NCBI RefSeq assembly: GCF_000559025.1
Contig: NZ_JAAN01000047.1
Location: 19,663-83,662, forward strand
Reading direction: 5' to 3'
From: Luteimonas huabeiensis HB2
GTDB taxonomy: Bacteria; Pseudomonadota; Gammaproteobacteria; Xanthomonadales; Xanthomonadaceae
DNA length: 64,000 bases
Positions within the stretch are counted from its first letter, which is position 1. Each line of letters opens with the position of its first letter. The position numbers and the translations under genes are program-made. This document shows, piece by piece, positions 28,858 through 38,700 of the stretch. The notes below the pieces were generated by a model. The model saw only the letters and a program-made list of their open reading frames with translations. It did not search any database and was not told the origin of the DNA.

Positions 28858-29309
28858 TGGCCGCCGATTCGCTGCACGTCGCCGTGCCTCTCATCGTGCC
28901 ATCGAGCATGTCGTTCCAGTGGCTGCTGCCGTGTCGTCGCGCGTGCAGCGCGGGCGCATTCGCGCCGCGCTTCGCGCAACATCCGGCGCAGCCATCCAGC
29001 GTGCAGGCGTCTTTCCTCGAACGCGCCCGGCCTGCGGCCATTGGCGCGTTCGCCGGTGCGCTGGCTGCAAGCAGCTCAGCGCCGCCGGGCCGCCGATGCC
29101 CGGAGCGACAGCGAGGGGTAAAGGCGGAAGGCAAGACAAAAGGACGCGGCACCGGGCCGCGTCGAAAGCCAGTCTGCACATGGGGGTGGCGCGGCACGGA
29201 GCGGCTTTGCCGCCGTGCCGCGTTCGGCGCGAAGGTCGCGCCAATGCAGGCATGTCCGCGTGCTTCGCACGACAGGACACGCCAGAGCTTGCAGGGAGCG
29301 CAGCCATGA
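28854..29309 (+). CDS. Uncertain small ORF between traF and the relaxase
   Basis: It would encode 151 residues with no recognisable motif and a composition rich in Arg, Ala and Ser, which looks partly non-coding. In its favour, its start overlaps the traF stop and its stop overlaps the relaxase ATG, both as ATGA, the pattern of the whole operon. The region is also where an oriT would be expected. Treat as a possible gene or as a coupled leader holding oriT. Confidence 0.35.
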   Translation: MMAADSLHVAVPLIVPSSMSFQWLLPCRRACSAGAFAPRFAQHPAQPSSVQASFLERARPAAIGAFAGALAASSSAPPGRRCPERQRGVKAEGKTKGRGTGPRRKPVCTWGWRGTERLCRRAAFGAKVAPMQACPRASHDRTRQSLQGAQP

Positions 29310-31300
29310 CCGACCGCCGCGACGACGATTTCCGCGTGCGCCCCAGCGCCCCGAAGAACCGGGGCAAGGGCCAGGGGCAGAGCTTCGTTTCCAAGGTGCT
29401 CAAACAGGCGGGCAAAGCCAGCAGCGGCAAGTCCACGGTGCGCCGTCCGGCATCGGCGAGTGGCACCGGCCAGCGGCCCGGCTCGCGCCTGGGGCGCGGC
29501 CACACGGCAGCACGCTTCGCCGGGGCGAAGCTGACGCCTATGTCGCGGCGCGCGACCATCAAGACGCTGCTGGTGAACCACCAGCGGGCCAGCCCGCAGT
29601 CGCTCGCCAAGCACCTGCGCTACATCGAGCGCGACGGCGTGGGCCGCGACGGCGAGCCGGGCCAAGCCTACGGGCCGCAGACAGACGTGGCCGATCTCGA
29701 CGCCTTCAAGGAACGCTGCGCCGACGACCGGCACCATTTCCGCTTCATCCTCTCGCCCGAGGATGGCGCGGAGCTGGAAGACCTGCGCACCTACACGCGG
29801 CACCTCATGGGCCGCATGGAGGCCGACCTGGGTACGGGCCTCGATTGGGTGGCCGTGAACCACTGGAACACCGACAACCCGCACACGCACATCGTCGTGC
29901 GCGGGCGCGACGACACCGGCAAAGACCTCATCATCGCGGGCGACTACATCGCCGATGGCTTCCGCTATCGCGCCGCCGAGCTGGCGACCGAATGGCTGGG
30001 GCCGCGCACCGAACTGGAGATCCAGCAGACCTTGCAGCGTGAGGTGGAGCAAGAGCGGTGGACGAGCCTGGATCGCACCCTCAAGCGTGAGATAGGCGAG
30101 GCCGGCGGCGATGGCCTGGTGCGCGTCGAAAGGTTCAACGCCCCCCGCTTGCAGCGCCAACGCCTGATGCTAATCGGCCGCCTGCAACACTTGCAGCGCC
30201 TGGGCCTGGCCGACGAGACGCAGCCCGGCACCTGGGCCATCCATGCCGATGCGGAAAAGACATTGCGCGCGCTGGGCGAGCGCGGCGACATCATCCGCAC
30301 CGTGCAGCGGGCCATGCGCGGCGAGCCGCGCGAGCTGGCCGTGTTCGAGCCGGGGGACGATGGCCGAACCATCCTCGGCCGTGTGGCCGCGAAGGGGCTG
30401 GCCGACGAGCTGCGCGACCGGGGCTATCTGGTCATCGACGGGGTGGACGGCAAGGCCCATTACGTCGCGCTCAACGCCCGCGACGAGCTGGCGAACTACC
30501 CGAGCGGCGCCGTGGTGGAGGTGAAAGGCTCGGCCGACGTGCGCGCAGCCGACAAGAACATCGCCGCGCTGGCGAGCGATGGCCTGTACCGCACTGACCA
30601 TCACCTGGCGATCGGGCAGGGCCGGGCCAAGGCCGGACGCGACCCGCAAGAAGTCGTCGCCGCCCACATCCGCCGGCTGGAGGCCCTGCGTCGGGCCGGC
30701 ATTGTGGAGCGCGTTGCCGAAGGGCTATGGAAGGTGCCGGACGACCTGGCCGAGCGTGGCCGCCAGTACGACGCGCAGCGCCTGGGCGGCGTGGCCGTGG
30801 AGCTGAAATCGCACTTGCCCATCGAGCGGCAGGCCCGCGTGATCGGGGCCACGTGGCTCGACCAGCAGTTGATCGGCGGCGGCTCGGGCCTGGGCGACCT
30901 GGGCTTTGGTGGCGAGGCCAAACAGGCCATGCAACAGCGCGCCGACTTCCTGGCCGAACAGGGGCTGGCCGAGCGGCGCGGGCAGCGCGTGATCCTGGCG
31001 CGCAACCTGCTGGGCACACTGCGCAACCGGGAACTGGCACAGGCCGCGAAGGGCATTGCCGCTGAAACCGGCCTGGAGCATCGCCCGGTGGCCGACGGGC
31101 AGCGCGTGGCTGGCATCTACCGGCGCAGCGTCATGCTCGCCAGCGGGCGCTACGCGATGCTGGACGACGGCATGGGATTCAGCTTGGTGCCGTGGCGGCC
31201 GGTGATCGAGCAGCGGCTGGGGCAGCATATCGCCGCCGTGGTGCGCGGTGGCGGCGTATCTTGGGAGCTTGGACGGCAGCGCGGGCCAAGTATTTCTTGA
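29306..31300 (+). CDS. rlx: VirD2/RlxS-like conjugative relaxase
   Basis: A 664-residue relaxase that nicks oriT and leads the strand into the recipient. The N-terminal relaxase domain has a candidate tyrosine motif (AKHLRYIERDG, about residue 110) and the three-histidine metal motif (VNHWNTDNPHTHIVV, about 195). The long C-terminal DUF3363 region follows. The ATG overlaps the stop of the preceding small ORF. Cargo slot 2 begins 6 bp after its stop. Confidence 0.93.
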   Translation: MTDRRDDDFRVRPSAPKNRGKGQGQSFVSKVLKQAGKASSGKSTVRRPASASGTGQRPGSRLGRGHTAARFAGAKLTPMSRRATIKTLLVNHQRASPQSLAKHLRYIERDGVGRDGEPGQAYGPQTDVADLDAFKERCADDRHHFRFILSPEDGAELEDLRTYTRHLMGRMEADLGTGLDWVAVNHWNTDNPHTHIVVRGRDDTGKDLIIAGDYIADGFRYRAAELATEWLGPRTELEIQQTLQREVEQERWTSLDRTLKREIGEAGGDGLVRVERFNAPRLQRQRLMLIGRLQHLQRLGLADETQPGTWAIHADAEKTLRALGERGDIIRTVQRAMRGEPRELAVFEPGDDGRTILGRVAAKGLADELRDRGYLVIDGVDGKAHYVALNARDELANYPSGAVVEVKGSADVRAADKNIAALASDGLYRTDHHLAIGQGRAKAGRDPQEVVAAHIRRLEALRRAGIVERVAEGLWKVPDDLAERGRQYDAQRLGGVAVELKSHLPIERQARVIGATWLDQQLIGGGSGLGDLGFGGEAKQAMQQRADFLAEQGLAERRGQRVILARNLLGTLRNRELAQAAKGIAAETGLEHRPVADGQRVAGIYRRSVMLASGRYAMLDDGMGFSLVPWRPVIEQRLGQHIAAVVRGGGVSWELGRQRGPSIS

Positions 31301-31306
31301 GACCCT

Positions 31307-31573
31307 TCATCTACTTGTCGAACGGCCGAGCGCCTTCATCAGCCCCGGCTTCTGGCTCGCAAAGGTGCCATAGAAGACCTCATTACCGATGAGCGTGATC
31401 GGAGCCACGCGCACGCCGGTTCGTGACTTGGCTTCCGCAGAAATCTTCGGGTCGGTCAGGTCGCGTTCTTCAAACACGATGCTCTGCTGGGACAGCCACT
31501 CCTTCAGCACCCGACAGTCCGGGCAGGCTGGAGTGCTATAGATGATGATGCGCGGGGTGCTGGCTTGGTTCAT
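31307..31573 (-). CDS. Glutaredoxin-like thiol protein
   Basis: An 88-residue glutaredoxin fold protein (IIIYSTPACPDCRVLKEWLS with a CPDC active site; then TGVRVAPITLIGN, the cis-proline loop, where APIT replaces the usual TVP). It probably reduces disulphides or handles thiol-bound metal. It follows the DUF305 gene in the same direction by 10 bp, so it is likely under the same CueR-type promoter. The ATG at 31573 is preferred over one 30 nt upstream. Confidence 0.85.
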   Translation of the reverse strand: MNQASTPRIIIYSTPACPDCRVLKEWLSQQSIVFEERDLTDPKISAEAKSRTGVRVAPITLIGNEVFYGTFASQKPGLMKALGRSTSR

Positions 31574-31583
31574 GGTCGTGCCT

Positions 31584-32282
31584 TCACTTTCCCCGAGCGG
31601 CAAGCCAGCTCTTCATCATGGCGATCTCTCCTTCCTGCGCAGAGATAACCTCCTGAGCCAACTCGCGGACCTCCGGGTCCTTGCCGTACTGCAACGCCAC
31701 CTTGGCCATGTCGATCTCGCCCTGGTGATGCGGGATCATGCCGCGCATAAAGTCCACATCGGCATCGCCGCTGAAGTCAATCATCATGTCGGCGTGCATG
31801 CGGTCATTGCCGGCACGGTAGGCGGTCGTCGAGGCGTCGCCCGAGCTGCCGGTCGCCGCCTGTTGGCCGCGTTCTCCAAGCCACTTATTCATCATGGCGA
31901 TCTCGCCTTCCTGCGCAGAGATAACCTCCTCAGCCAACTTGCGGACCTCCGGGTCCTTGCCGTACTGCAACGCCACCTTGGCCATGTCGATCGCGCCCTG
32001 GTGGTGCGGGATCATGCCGCGCATGAAATCGACGTCGGCGTTGCCAGTGAACTGCGCTCCCATCCCCGCGTGCATCTGGTCGTTCACGGCGCGATACGCG
32101 GTCGTGGAAGGGCTGTCATTGGCCGAGGCGCTGGAGGGCATCGCGTGCCCTTGGTGATCTCCGCTCGCATTGGCCTGCATCACTTCACCCGACGGGACCA
32201 CCTTCTTCTGAACGGCCATCAGGCCGATGGCGACCACGACGGCGCCCGCAATGAACAACAGGCTGAACTTGTTGACTCTCAT
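31584..32282 (-). CDS. Membrane-anchored protein with two DUF305 domains
   Basis: A 232-residue protein with an N-terminal signal anchor ([18 protein letters not shown]) and two ferritin-like DUF305 domains. Each has [29 protein letters not shown]...[13 protein letters not shown], with the His and Met residues expected to bind copper. Single-domain DUF305 proteins are common in copper islands; here the domain is doubled by a recent tandem duplication. AAGGAG stands 6 nt before the ATG at 32282. A MerR-type promoter lies upstream. Confidence 0.92.
   Translation of the reverse strand: MRVNKFSLLFIAGAVVVAIGLMAVQKKVVPSGEVMQANASGDHQGHAMPSSASANDSPSTTAYRAVNDQMHAGMGAQFTGNADVDFMRGMIPHHQGAIDMAKVALQYGKDPEVRKLAEEVISAQEGEIAMMNKWLGERGQQAATGSSGDASTTAYRAGNDRMHADMMIDFSGDADVDFMRGMIPHHQGEIDMAKVALQYGKDPEVRELAQEVISAQEGEIAMMKSWLAARGK
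31615..32166. repeat. Tandem 276-bp duplication inside the DUF305 gene
   Basis: The units 31615-31890 and 31891-32166 are nearly identical for their first 160 bp and less similar after that. The unit length (92 codons) keeps the frame. Confidence 0.85.
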
Positions 32283-32313
32283 GAAAAACTCCTTGAATGA
32301 GATTGATGGAGTC

Positions 32314-32344
32314 ACTGTAGGGCTTCCCATTGTTGGAAGGTCAA
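32314..32344 (-). promoter_or_regulatory. MerR/CueR-type promoter of DUF305–glutaredoxin
   Basis: On the minus strand: TTGACC (32339-32344), a 19-bp spacer and TACAGT (32314-32319). The spacer holds the dyad CTTCC-N7-GGAAG. The long 19-bp spacing is the hallmark of MerR-family activation. Confidence 0.8.
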
Positions 32345-32352
32345 GCCCCTCA

Positions 32353-32461
32353 TTTCGCCGTTGATGCCGATGAAGACCCTCGGCGCAAGATCCAGTCCTT
32401 CACTTCCGCCGCCTACGACAACGCGCTGTCGAAGCTGCAGCGGTGGAAGCAGGTGATGTAG
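32353..32461 (+). pseudogene. Possible 3' remnant of an unidentified gene
   Basis: A plus-strand frame without a start reads ...[20 protein letters not shown]... and ends WKQVM at a TAG. The composition resembles a real C-terminus, but I cannot name the family. It sits between two minus-strand cargo genes and may be debris of an earlier insertion. Confidence 0.3.
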
Positions 32462-32506
32462 CGCCTGAGGCGACCGCTAGATGGAACACCTCCCGCATCG
32501 GCCCGA

Positions 32507-33703
32507 TCAGCCCGGACCTAGCCGCACCGGCTTTCGCGCGGTCTGCCACAGCAGCGGCACCAAGATCAGCGCCAGGGCCGGGAAGATCATCCAGTTGACC
32601 GCCTGCCAGCCCGAGCTGTGCAGGATCGATCCCGCGAGGAACGACACGGCCGCCGTGGCGGCGAAGACGAAGAAATCGTTCATGCCCTGCGCCTTGCTGC
32701 GCTCGGCCGGGGTGTGGCAATCGGTGACCACCGCCGTCGCGCCGATGAAGCTGAAGTTCCAGCCGATGCCCAGCAGCGCCAGCGAGCCCCAGAAGTGGGA
32801 CAGGCCGAGCCCGCCCAGGGCCACCACCCCGGAGGCGGCGAGCAGCACCATGCCCACGGCGGTCACGCGCTCCTTGCCGTAGCGCACCATCAGCCGCCCA
32901 GTGAAGAAGCTCGGCCCGAACATCGCCAGCAGGTGCCACTGGATGCCCAGGGCGGCGTTGTCCACCGAATGCCCGTGGTTGACCATCGCCACCGGCGCGG
33001 CGGTCATCACGAACGCCATCACCCCATAGGACACCACGCCCGCGGCCACGGCCAGCGCGTAGCGCGGCATCGCCAGGAGCTGCAGCACCGTGCGGCCGCT
33101 GTCGGCGGCGGCTTCGGCCGGGGTCTGGCGCGGCGTGCGCAGCATCAGCAAGATCGGCAGGGCGATCAGCGGCAGCAGCGCCTGGCTGAGGAAGCTGCCG
33201 ACGTAGGGCGTGCCCGCTACCGCGTCGCGCGTGAAGATCACCAACTGCGGCCCGATGATGGCACCCGCGAGACCCCCCACCATTACCCAGGAAATCGCCT
33301 TGGCCTTGAGCGCGTCCTCGGCGGTGTCGGCGGCTGCGAAGCGGTAGCTCTGCACATACGCGCCGTAGAAGCCCGCCAGGAAGGTGCCGGCGCAGAAGAT
33401 CCAGAACGAGGCCAGCATGATGCCCAGCGCGGCGATCAGGCCCGAGGCCACGCCGAAGCCGACCCCGACCACGTATCCGTTGCGGCGGCCATGGCGCCGC
33501 ATGATGAACGCCGCAGGCAAGGTGCCGATGGCAAGACCCAGGCCGAACAGGCTCACGGGCAAGGTGATCCAGGCCGAGTCCTTGGCAAGCTGCTGGCCGA
33601 CCAGCCCGCCCAGCGACATCACGATGGGCGCGCTGGCGCCACCGAGCGCCTGCGCGGCGGTGAGAACGCCGATGTTTCGGCGCGTGATGCTCTGGTCGGT
33701 CAT
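32507..33703 (-). CDS. MFS transporter of the metal island
   Basis: A 398-residue protein with about 12 membrane segments and the MFS inter-helix loop (MRRHGRRNGYVVG). N-terminus: RRNIGVLTAAQALGGASAPIVMSLGGLVG. Substrate is unknown; it is a candidate metal or metalloid exporter from context. Its promoter region carries a TGAA...TTCA dyad like that before the CDF gene, so the island's ArsR proteins may control it. Confidence 0.85.
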   Translation of the reverse strand: MTDQSITRRNIGVLTAAQALGGASAPIVMSLGGLVGQQLAKDSAWITLPVSLFGLGLAIGTLPAAFIMRRHGRRNGYVVGVGFGVASGLIAALGIMLASFWIFCAGTFLAGFYGAYVQSYRFAAADTAEDALKAKAISWVMVGGLAGAIIGPQLVIFTRDAVAGTPYVGSFLSQALLPLIALPILLMLRTPRQTPAEAAADSGRTVLQLLAMPRYALAVAAGVVSYGVMAFVMTAAPVAMVNHGHSVDNAALGIQWHLLAMFGPSFFTGRLMVRYGKERVTAVGMVLLAASGVVALGGLGLSHFWGSLALLGIGWNFSFIGATAVVTDCHTPAERSKAQGMNDFFVFAATAAVSFLAGSILHSSGWQAVNWMIFPALALILVPLLWQTARKPVRLGPG

Positions 33704-33749
33704 GGGCGGTCTTTCTTGTTCGTTTGTCTGGCCGGAAATATTACACGCA

Positions 33750-33763
33750 TGAATATATGTTCA
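33750..33763 (-). promoter_or_regulatory. ArsR-type operator before the MFS gene
   Basis: The plus strand shows TGAATATATGTTCA, a TGAA/TTCA dyad, 47 bp before the MFS start, next to a TAATAT -10-like element (on the minus strand). It resembles operators of metal-sensing ArsR/SmtB proteins and the dyad at 42165-42182. Confidence 0.55.
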
Positions 33764-33794
33764 GTTATCCGACCATGATTCGGCCATGCGATGC

Positions 33795-34187
33795 TCATGA
33801 ACCGCCGCAACCTGGTCGCTCCTCGCAAATCTCCCGAGCGGCAGAAGGAACAGCCTGCCGTTCCAATGCGAGCAGGTGCTCTTTCACCCGGGTCAGTTGC
33901 GCCATGCGTTCCTCGACATAGGCGAGATGGTCCCGGACAGCCTGCGTCAGCAGCTCGGGTTCCGGGGACTCGCGATGCGTCCAGCCCAGCAAGTTGCGCA
34001 TGTCATCCAGGCCGATGCCCGACGCGCGGTAGTTGCGAATCAGGTAAAGCCGCTCGACATGGGCCGGGCCATAGCGCCGGTAGTTGTTGCGGGACCGCTC
34101 GGGAGCGGGCAGCAGGCCCTCCCGTTCGTAGAACCTGATGTTCTCAGGGGGCGTGCCGGTCAAGCGCGCGAGTTCACCAATCCTCAT
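33795..34187 (-). CDS. MerR-family regulator, CadR/PbrR-like, lacking the core cysteine
   Basis: A 130-residue protein with the MerR winged helix (MRIGELARLTGTPPENIRFYEREGLLP) and dimerisation helix. It resembles CadR/PbrR, but the position of their key Cys (as in RNCR) is Tyr here (RNYRASG); only two Cys near the C-terminus (EICEERPGC) remain. Its signal may therefore differ from cadmium or lead. It is the last gene downstream of the RND operon in the same direction (50 bp after the outer-membrane gene), so it may control that pump. Confidence 0.85.
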   Translation of the reverse strand: MRIGELARLTGTPPENIRFYEREGLLPAPERSRNNYRRYGPAHVERLYLIRNYRASGIGLDDMRNLLGWTHRESPEPELLTQAVRDHLAYVEERMAQLTRVKEHLLALERQAVPSAAREICEERPGCGGS

Positions 34188-34237
34188 CCAGCTCTCCGCG
34201 CGCAGCGATGGGGGACGCCACCGCTGCGCGCCGGCCC

Positions 34238-35743
34238 TCATCCCGGCGACCGGGCGGACTGCTGCGCCGTGGCGCCCGATTGCACCGTGTGCTCAGTCCA
34301 GCCGCCGCCCAGCGCCTTGTACAGATGGATGAGGTTGTTCAGCCGCGTCAGGCGCGTGCGCACCAGGGTCTGCTGCGTGCCGTAATGCGTGCGCTGCGCG
34401 TCGAGTACAGTGAGGTTGTCGTCCACGCCCTCCTGGAAGCGCTGCTCGGCCAGCTCGTAGGCCTTCTGGCTGGCCGCCACCAGGAGCTGCTCCGCGCGGA
34501 TCTGCTCATCGAGCGTGCGCTTGCCCGCCAGGCCGTCGGCCACCTCGGCGAAGGCCGCCTGGATGGACTTCTCGTAGTTGGCGATCTCGATGCGCTTCTG
34601 TACGTGCGCCACGTCCAGGTTGGCGCGCAGCGCGCCGCCGCGGAAGATGGGCAGCGTGATCTGCGGCAGGAAGCTCCAGGCCCGCGAGCCCGAATCGAAC
34701 AGGCCGTCCAGCGAAGCGCTGGCCGTGCCCGCCGAGCCCGTAAGGCTGATCGTCGGGAAGAACGCGGCCCGCGCCGCGCCGATGTTGGCGTTGGCGCCGA
34801 TCAGCATCTGCTCGGCGGCGCGGATGTCCGGCCGGCGCGCGAGCAGTTCGGACGGCAGGCCGCTCGGCAGGCCGGTCGGCACGATGTCGTCCGGCAGCGC
34901 CATGGCCTCGTCAAGCTGCCGGGACAGCTCCGGCGTCAGCGGCTGGCCCAACAGCAGCACCAGCGCGTTGCGGTCCTTGGCCGCCTGCCGTGTGTAGGCG
35001 GCATGGTTGGCCTCGGCGGTGCGCAACGCGATCTCTGCGCGGCGCAGGTCGAGCTGCGTGGAGTTGCCCGCTTCCACCAGTTGGGTGGTCAGCCCGTAGG
35101 AGCGCTTCTGCGTGGCGAGGGTGTCGCTCGTCAGGCGCAGCAGTTCCTGGTCGGCACGCAGCGTGAGGTAGGCGCTGGCCACCTCGGACACCAGGCTCAT
35201 CTGCGTGGCGATGCGGGTCTCGTCGAGGGCCAGGTAGGACGCCAGCGCCCGGTCGCTGAGGCTGCGGATGCGGCCCCACAGGTCCAGTTCCCAGGCGGCC
35301 GTCACCCCGGCCACGTCGTAGCGCCGGAGCACGTCGCTTTGCCCCGTGGTGCTGAGGTCGGCCGGTACGCGCTCTGACGCGCCGCGGGCGGAAACGCCCA
35401 GGTTCGGCAGCATCTCGGCACGCTGGATACGGTACAGCGCCTGAGCCGCCTCCACGTTGAGCGCGGCCTTGCGCATGTCGCGGTTGTTCTCCAGTGAAAT
35501 GCCGATCAACTGCTGCAGCAGCGGGTCGCGGAAGAAGTCCCGCCAGCCGATCTCGGCCGTGATCGCGTCGTCGGGCGTCGCGGCCGCCGGTTCCACATAG
35601 GCCGCGCCCAAGGGATAAGCCGTGTCGATCGGCGCTGCGGGCCGGTCATACTTCGGTGCCATGGAGCAGCCAGTCAACGCCGCCGCGAGGGCGAGCGGCG
35701 CCAGCGTCCTGGCGGGTCGTGTGAATGCGAAAGATGTTTTCAT
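34238..35743 (-). CDS. Outer-membrane efflux lipoprotein (OprM/NodT family)
   Basis: A 501-residue TolC-like channel with a lipoprotein signal (LALAAALTGCSMAP). It contains typical OMF repeats (IGWRDFFRDPLLQQLIGISLENNRDMRKAALNVE; AAWELDLWGRIRSLSDRALASYLA; LLARRPDIRAAEQMLIGANANIGAARAAFFPTI). It forms the exit duct of the RND pump encoded just upstream. GGAGG before the ATG at 35743 fixes the start. Confidence 0.95.
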   Translation of the reverse strand: MKTSFAFTRPARTLAPLALAAALTGCSMAPKYDRPAAPIDTAYPLGAAYVEPAAATPDDAITAEIGWRDFFRDPLLQQLIGISLENNRDMRKAALNVEAAQALYRIQRAEMLPNLGVSARGASERVPADLSTTGQSDVLRRYDVAGVTAAWELDLWGRIRSLSDRALASYLALDETRIATQMSLVSEVASAYLTLRADQELLRLTSDTLATQKRSYGLTTQLVEAGNSTQLDLRRAEIALRTAEANHAAYTRQAAKDRNALVLLLGQPLTPELSRQLDEAMALPDDIVPTGLPSGLPSELLARRPDIRAAEQMLIGANANIGAARAAFFPTISLTGSAGTASASLDGLFDSGSRAWSFLPQITLPIFRGGALRANLDVAHVQKRIEIANYEKSIQAAFAEVADGLAGKRTLDEQIRAEQLLVAASQKAYELAEQRFQEGVDDNLTVLDAQRTHYGTQQTLVRTRLTRLNNLIHLYKALGGGWTEHTVQSGATAQQSARSPG

Positions 35744-35763
35744 GTCGTATGTCCTCCTGGCCG

Positions 35764-38700
35764 TCATGCGTGCTGGTCGGTCATGCCGACACGGGCATGG
35801 CGCGCTTCGCGGCGCAGCGCCAGCTTGCGCACCACGACGTAGAACACCGGCGTCAGCACCAGGCCGAATACCGTCACGCCCAGCATGCCGGCGAACACCG
35901 CGATGCCCATGGCGTGGCGCATCTCGGCGCCCGCACCGCTGGCCAGCACCAGCGGCACCACGCCAGCGATGAAGGCGAACGACGTCATCAGGATCGGGCG
36001 CAGCCGCAAGCGCGCGGCTTCGAGCACGGCTGCCAGCGGATCGGCCCCTTCGCTTTCCTTCGCGCGGGCGAACTCCACGATCAGGATCGCGTTCTTGGCG
36101 GCCAGGCCGATCAGCACCACGAAACCGATCTGCGTGAAGATGTTGTTGTCCCCCCCAGAGAGCCAGACGCCGGCGATCGCCGAGAGCAGCGCCATGGGTG
36201 CAATCAGCAGCACAGCGAACGGCAGCGACCAACTGTTGTACTGGGCCGCCAGGAACAGGAAGGCGAGCAGCACCGCCAGCGCGAAGATATAGATAGCAGT
36301 ATTGCCAACTCGCTTTTCCTGGAAAGTCAGGTCCGTCCATTCGTAGGTCATACCGTCAGGCAGCGATTCGCTCACGATCTTCTCAATCGCGGCGGTGGCC
36401 TGGCCGGATGAGTAGCCCGGCGCTGGCCCGCCGCTGATGTCCGCCGAGGGGAAGCCGTTGTAATGCATCACCCGGTCGGGGCCGGAACTGCGCTCGATGG
36501 TCGCGAACGCGCTCAGCGGGATCATGTCGCCCGCTGCATTGCGCACCTTGAGCATGCCTATGTCCTCAGCCTGCATGCGGAACTGCGCATCGGCTTGGGC
36601 CATTACCCGGTAGGTGCGACCGAAGCGGTTGAAGTCGTTGACGTAGAGCGAGCCAAGGTTGACCTGCAGGGTGTCGAACACCTCGGTCAGCGACACGCCC
36701 TGCGACTTGGCCTTCACCCGGTCGATGTCCACCTGCAACTGCGGCGCATTGGTCTGGAAGCTGGCGAGCATGTTCGCCAGCTCGGGCGCCTGCATGGCCT
36801 TGCCCATGATCTGGCCCTGTGCTTGTGCAAGCGCCTCGGGACCCAGGCCCGCCCGGTCCTCGATCTGCAGCTTAAAGCCGCCCATAGAACCCAGGCCCGG
36901 CACCGGCGGCGGCGGGAAGATGCCGACGAAGCCGTCCGGGATCTGGCTGAACTTGCCCATGAGCTTGCCCTGGATGGCGAAGGCCGACAGCGACGGGTCC
37001 TTGCGCTCATCGAAGGGCTTGAGCATGGCGAACATCAGCGCGGTGTTCGGCTGGTTCACCGGTCCATTGACCGACAGGCCCGGGAAGGCCACCACGCTCT
37101 CGACGCCCGGCTCAGCCAGTGCGATCTTGGTCATCTCCTTGACGACCGCCTCGGTGCGATCCAGCGAGGCGCCGGTCGGAAGCTGGGCGATGCCCACGAG
37201 GTAGTACTTGTCCTGGGCGGGCACGAAGCCCGCAGGCACCTTGTGGAAGCCCAGCCAGGTCAGGCCCAGGAAGCCGACGTAGAGCAGCAGCACGATGGCG
37301 CTGCCGCGCACCGCGCGGCGCACGCCCCCGACGTAGGAATTCGAGGCGCGGTCGAAGAAGCGGTTGAAGCGGCGGAAGAAGCCGCCGAACACGCCGTCGA
37401 TGATGCGCGTGACGCGATCGGGCTTGGCCGCGCCGTGGTGCGGCTTGAGCAGGATGGCGGCCAGCGCTGGCGACAGCGTAAGCGAGTTGATCGCCGACAG
37501 GATGGTCGAGAACGCGATGGTTAGCGCGAACTGGCGATAGAACTCGCCCTGCAGCCCCGACAGGAACGCCGAGGGGATGAAGACCGCTGCCAGCACCGAG
37601 GTGATGGCCAGGATCGGGCCAGTCACTTCATCCATCGCCTTGCGCGCCGCGTCCTTGGGTGATTCGCCCAGCGCTATGTGGCGCTCCACGTTCTCCACCA
37701 CCACGATGGCGTCATCCACCACGATGCCGATGGACAGCACCAGTCCGAACAGCGACAGTGTGTTCAGCGAGAAACCGAACATGTGCATCACCGCGAACGT
37801 GCCGACCAGCGAGACCGGCACGGCGATCAGCGGGATGATCGACGCGCGCCAGGATTGCAGGAACAGCACCACCACGATCACCACCAGGAAGATGGCCTCC
37901 AGCAGCGTGACGGCGACGGACTGGAGCGAGGCGCGCACGAAGACCGTGGGGTCGTAGGCGATCCTATACTCAATGCCGTCGGGGAACTTAGCTTGAAGTC
38001 GGTCCATTGCCGCGCGCACCGCGCTAGACACATCCAGCGCGTTCGCGCCCGGGCTCTGGATGATCTGTATCCCCACCGCCGGCTCGCCATTGAGCAGGCT
38101 GCGCAAAGAGTAGGAATCGGCCCCCATCGAGATGCGGGCGACATCCCGCAGGCGAGTTACCTGGCCGTCGGCGCCCGTCTTCACGACGATCTCGCCGAAT
38201 TGCTCCTCGCTCGACAGTCGGCCCAGAGTGTTGACCGTGACCTGGAACGCCGCCGAGGCATCCGGCTGCTGACCAACCGAACCAGCGGCAACCTGTATGT
38301 TCTGCTCGCGGATGGCGGCAACCACGTCGCTCGCGATCAGCCCACGAGCAGCGACCTTGGCGGGTTCGAGCCAGACCCGCATCGAATACTCCCCGGCGCC
38401 CCAGACTAGGACATCGCCGACGCCTGGCGTACGAGCCAGCTCATCCTTCACATGAAGTGTGGCGTAGTTGGAGACGTACAGCGGATCATATCGACCTCCA
38501 GGCGAAAGCAAATGCACCACCATGAGAACGTCCGGCGACGTTTTCTCGGTGACAACACCGATGCGCTGAACTTCAGGCGGTAGGCGCGGCAACGCCCGCG
38601 AGACCCGGTTTTGCACCTGGATCTGCGCAATGTCGGCGTTGATATGCTGCTCGAAGGAGACGGTGAGCACCATTTTCCCGTCGGTGGACATCTGAGACTG

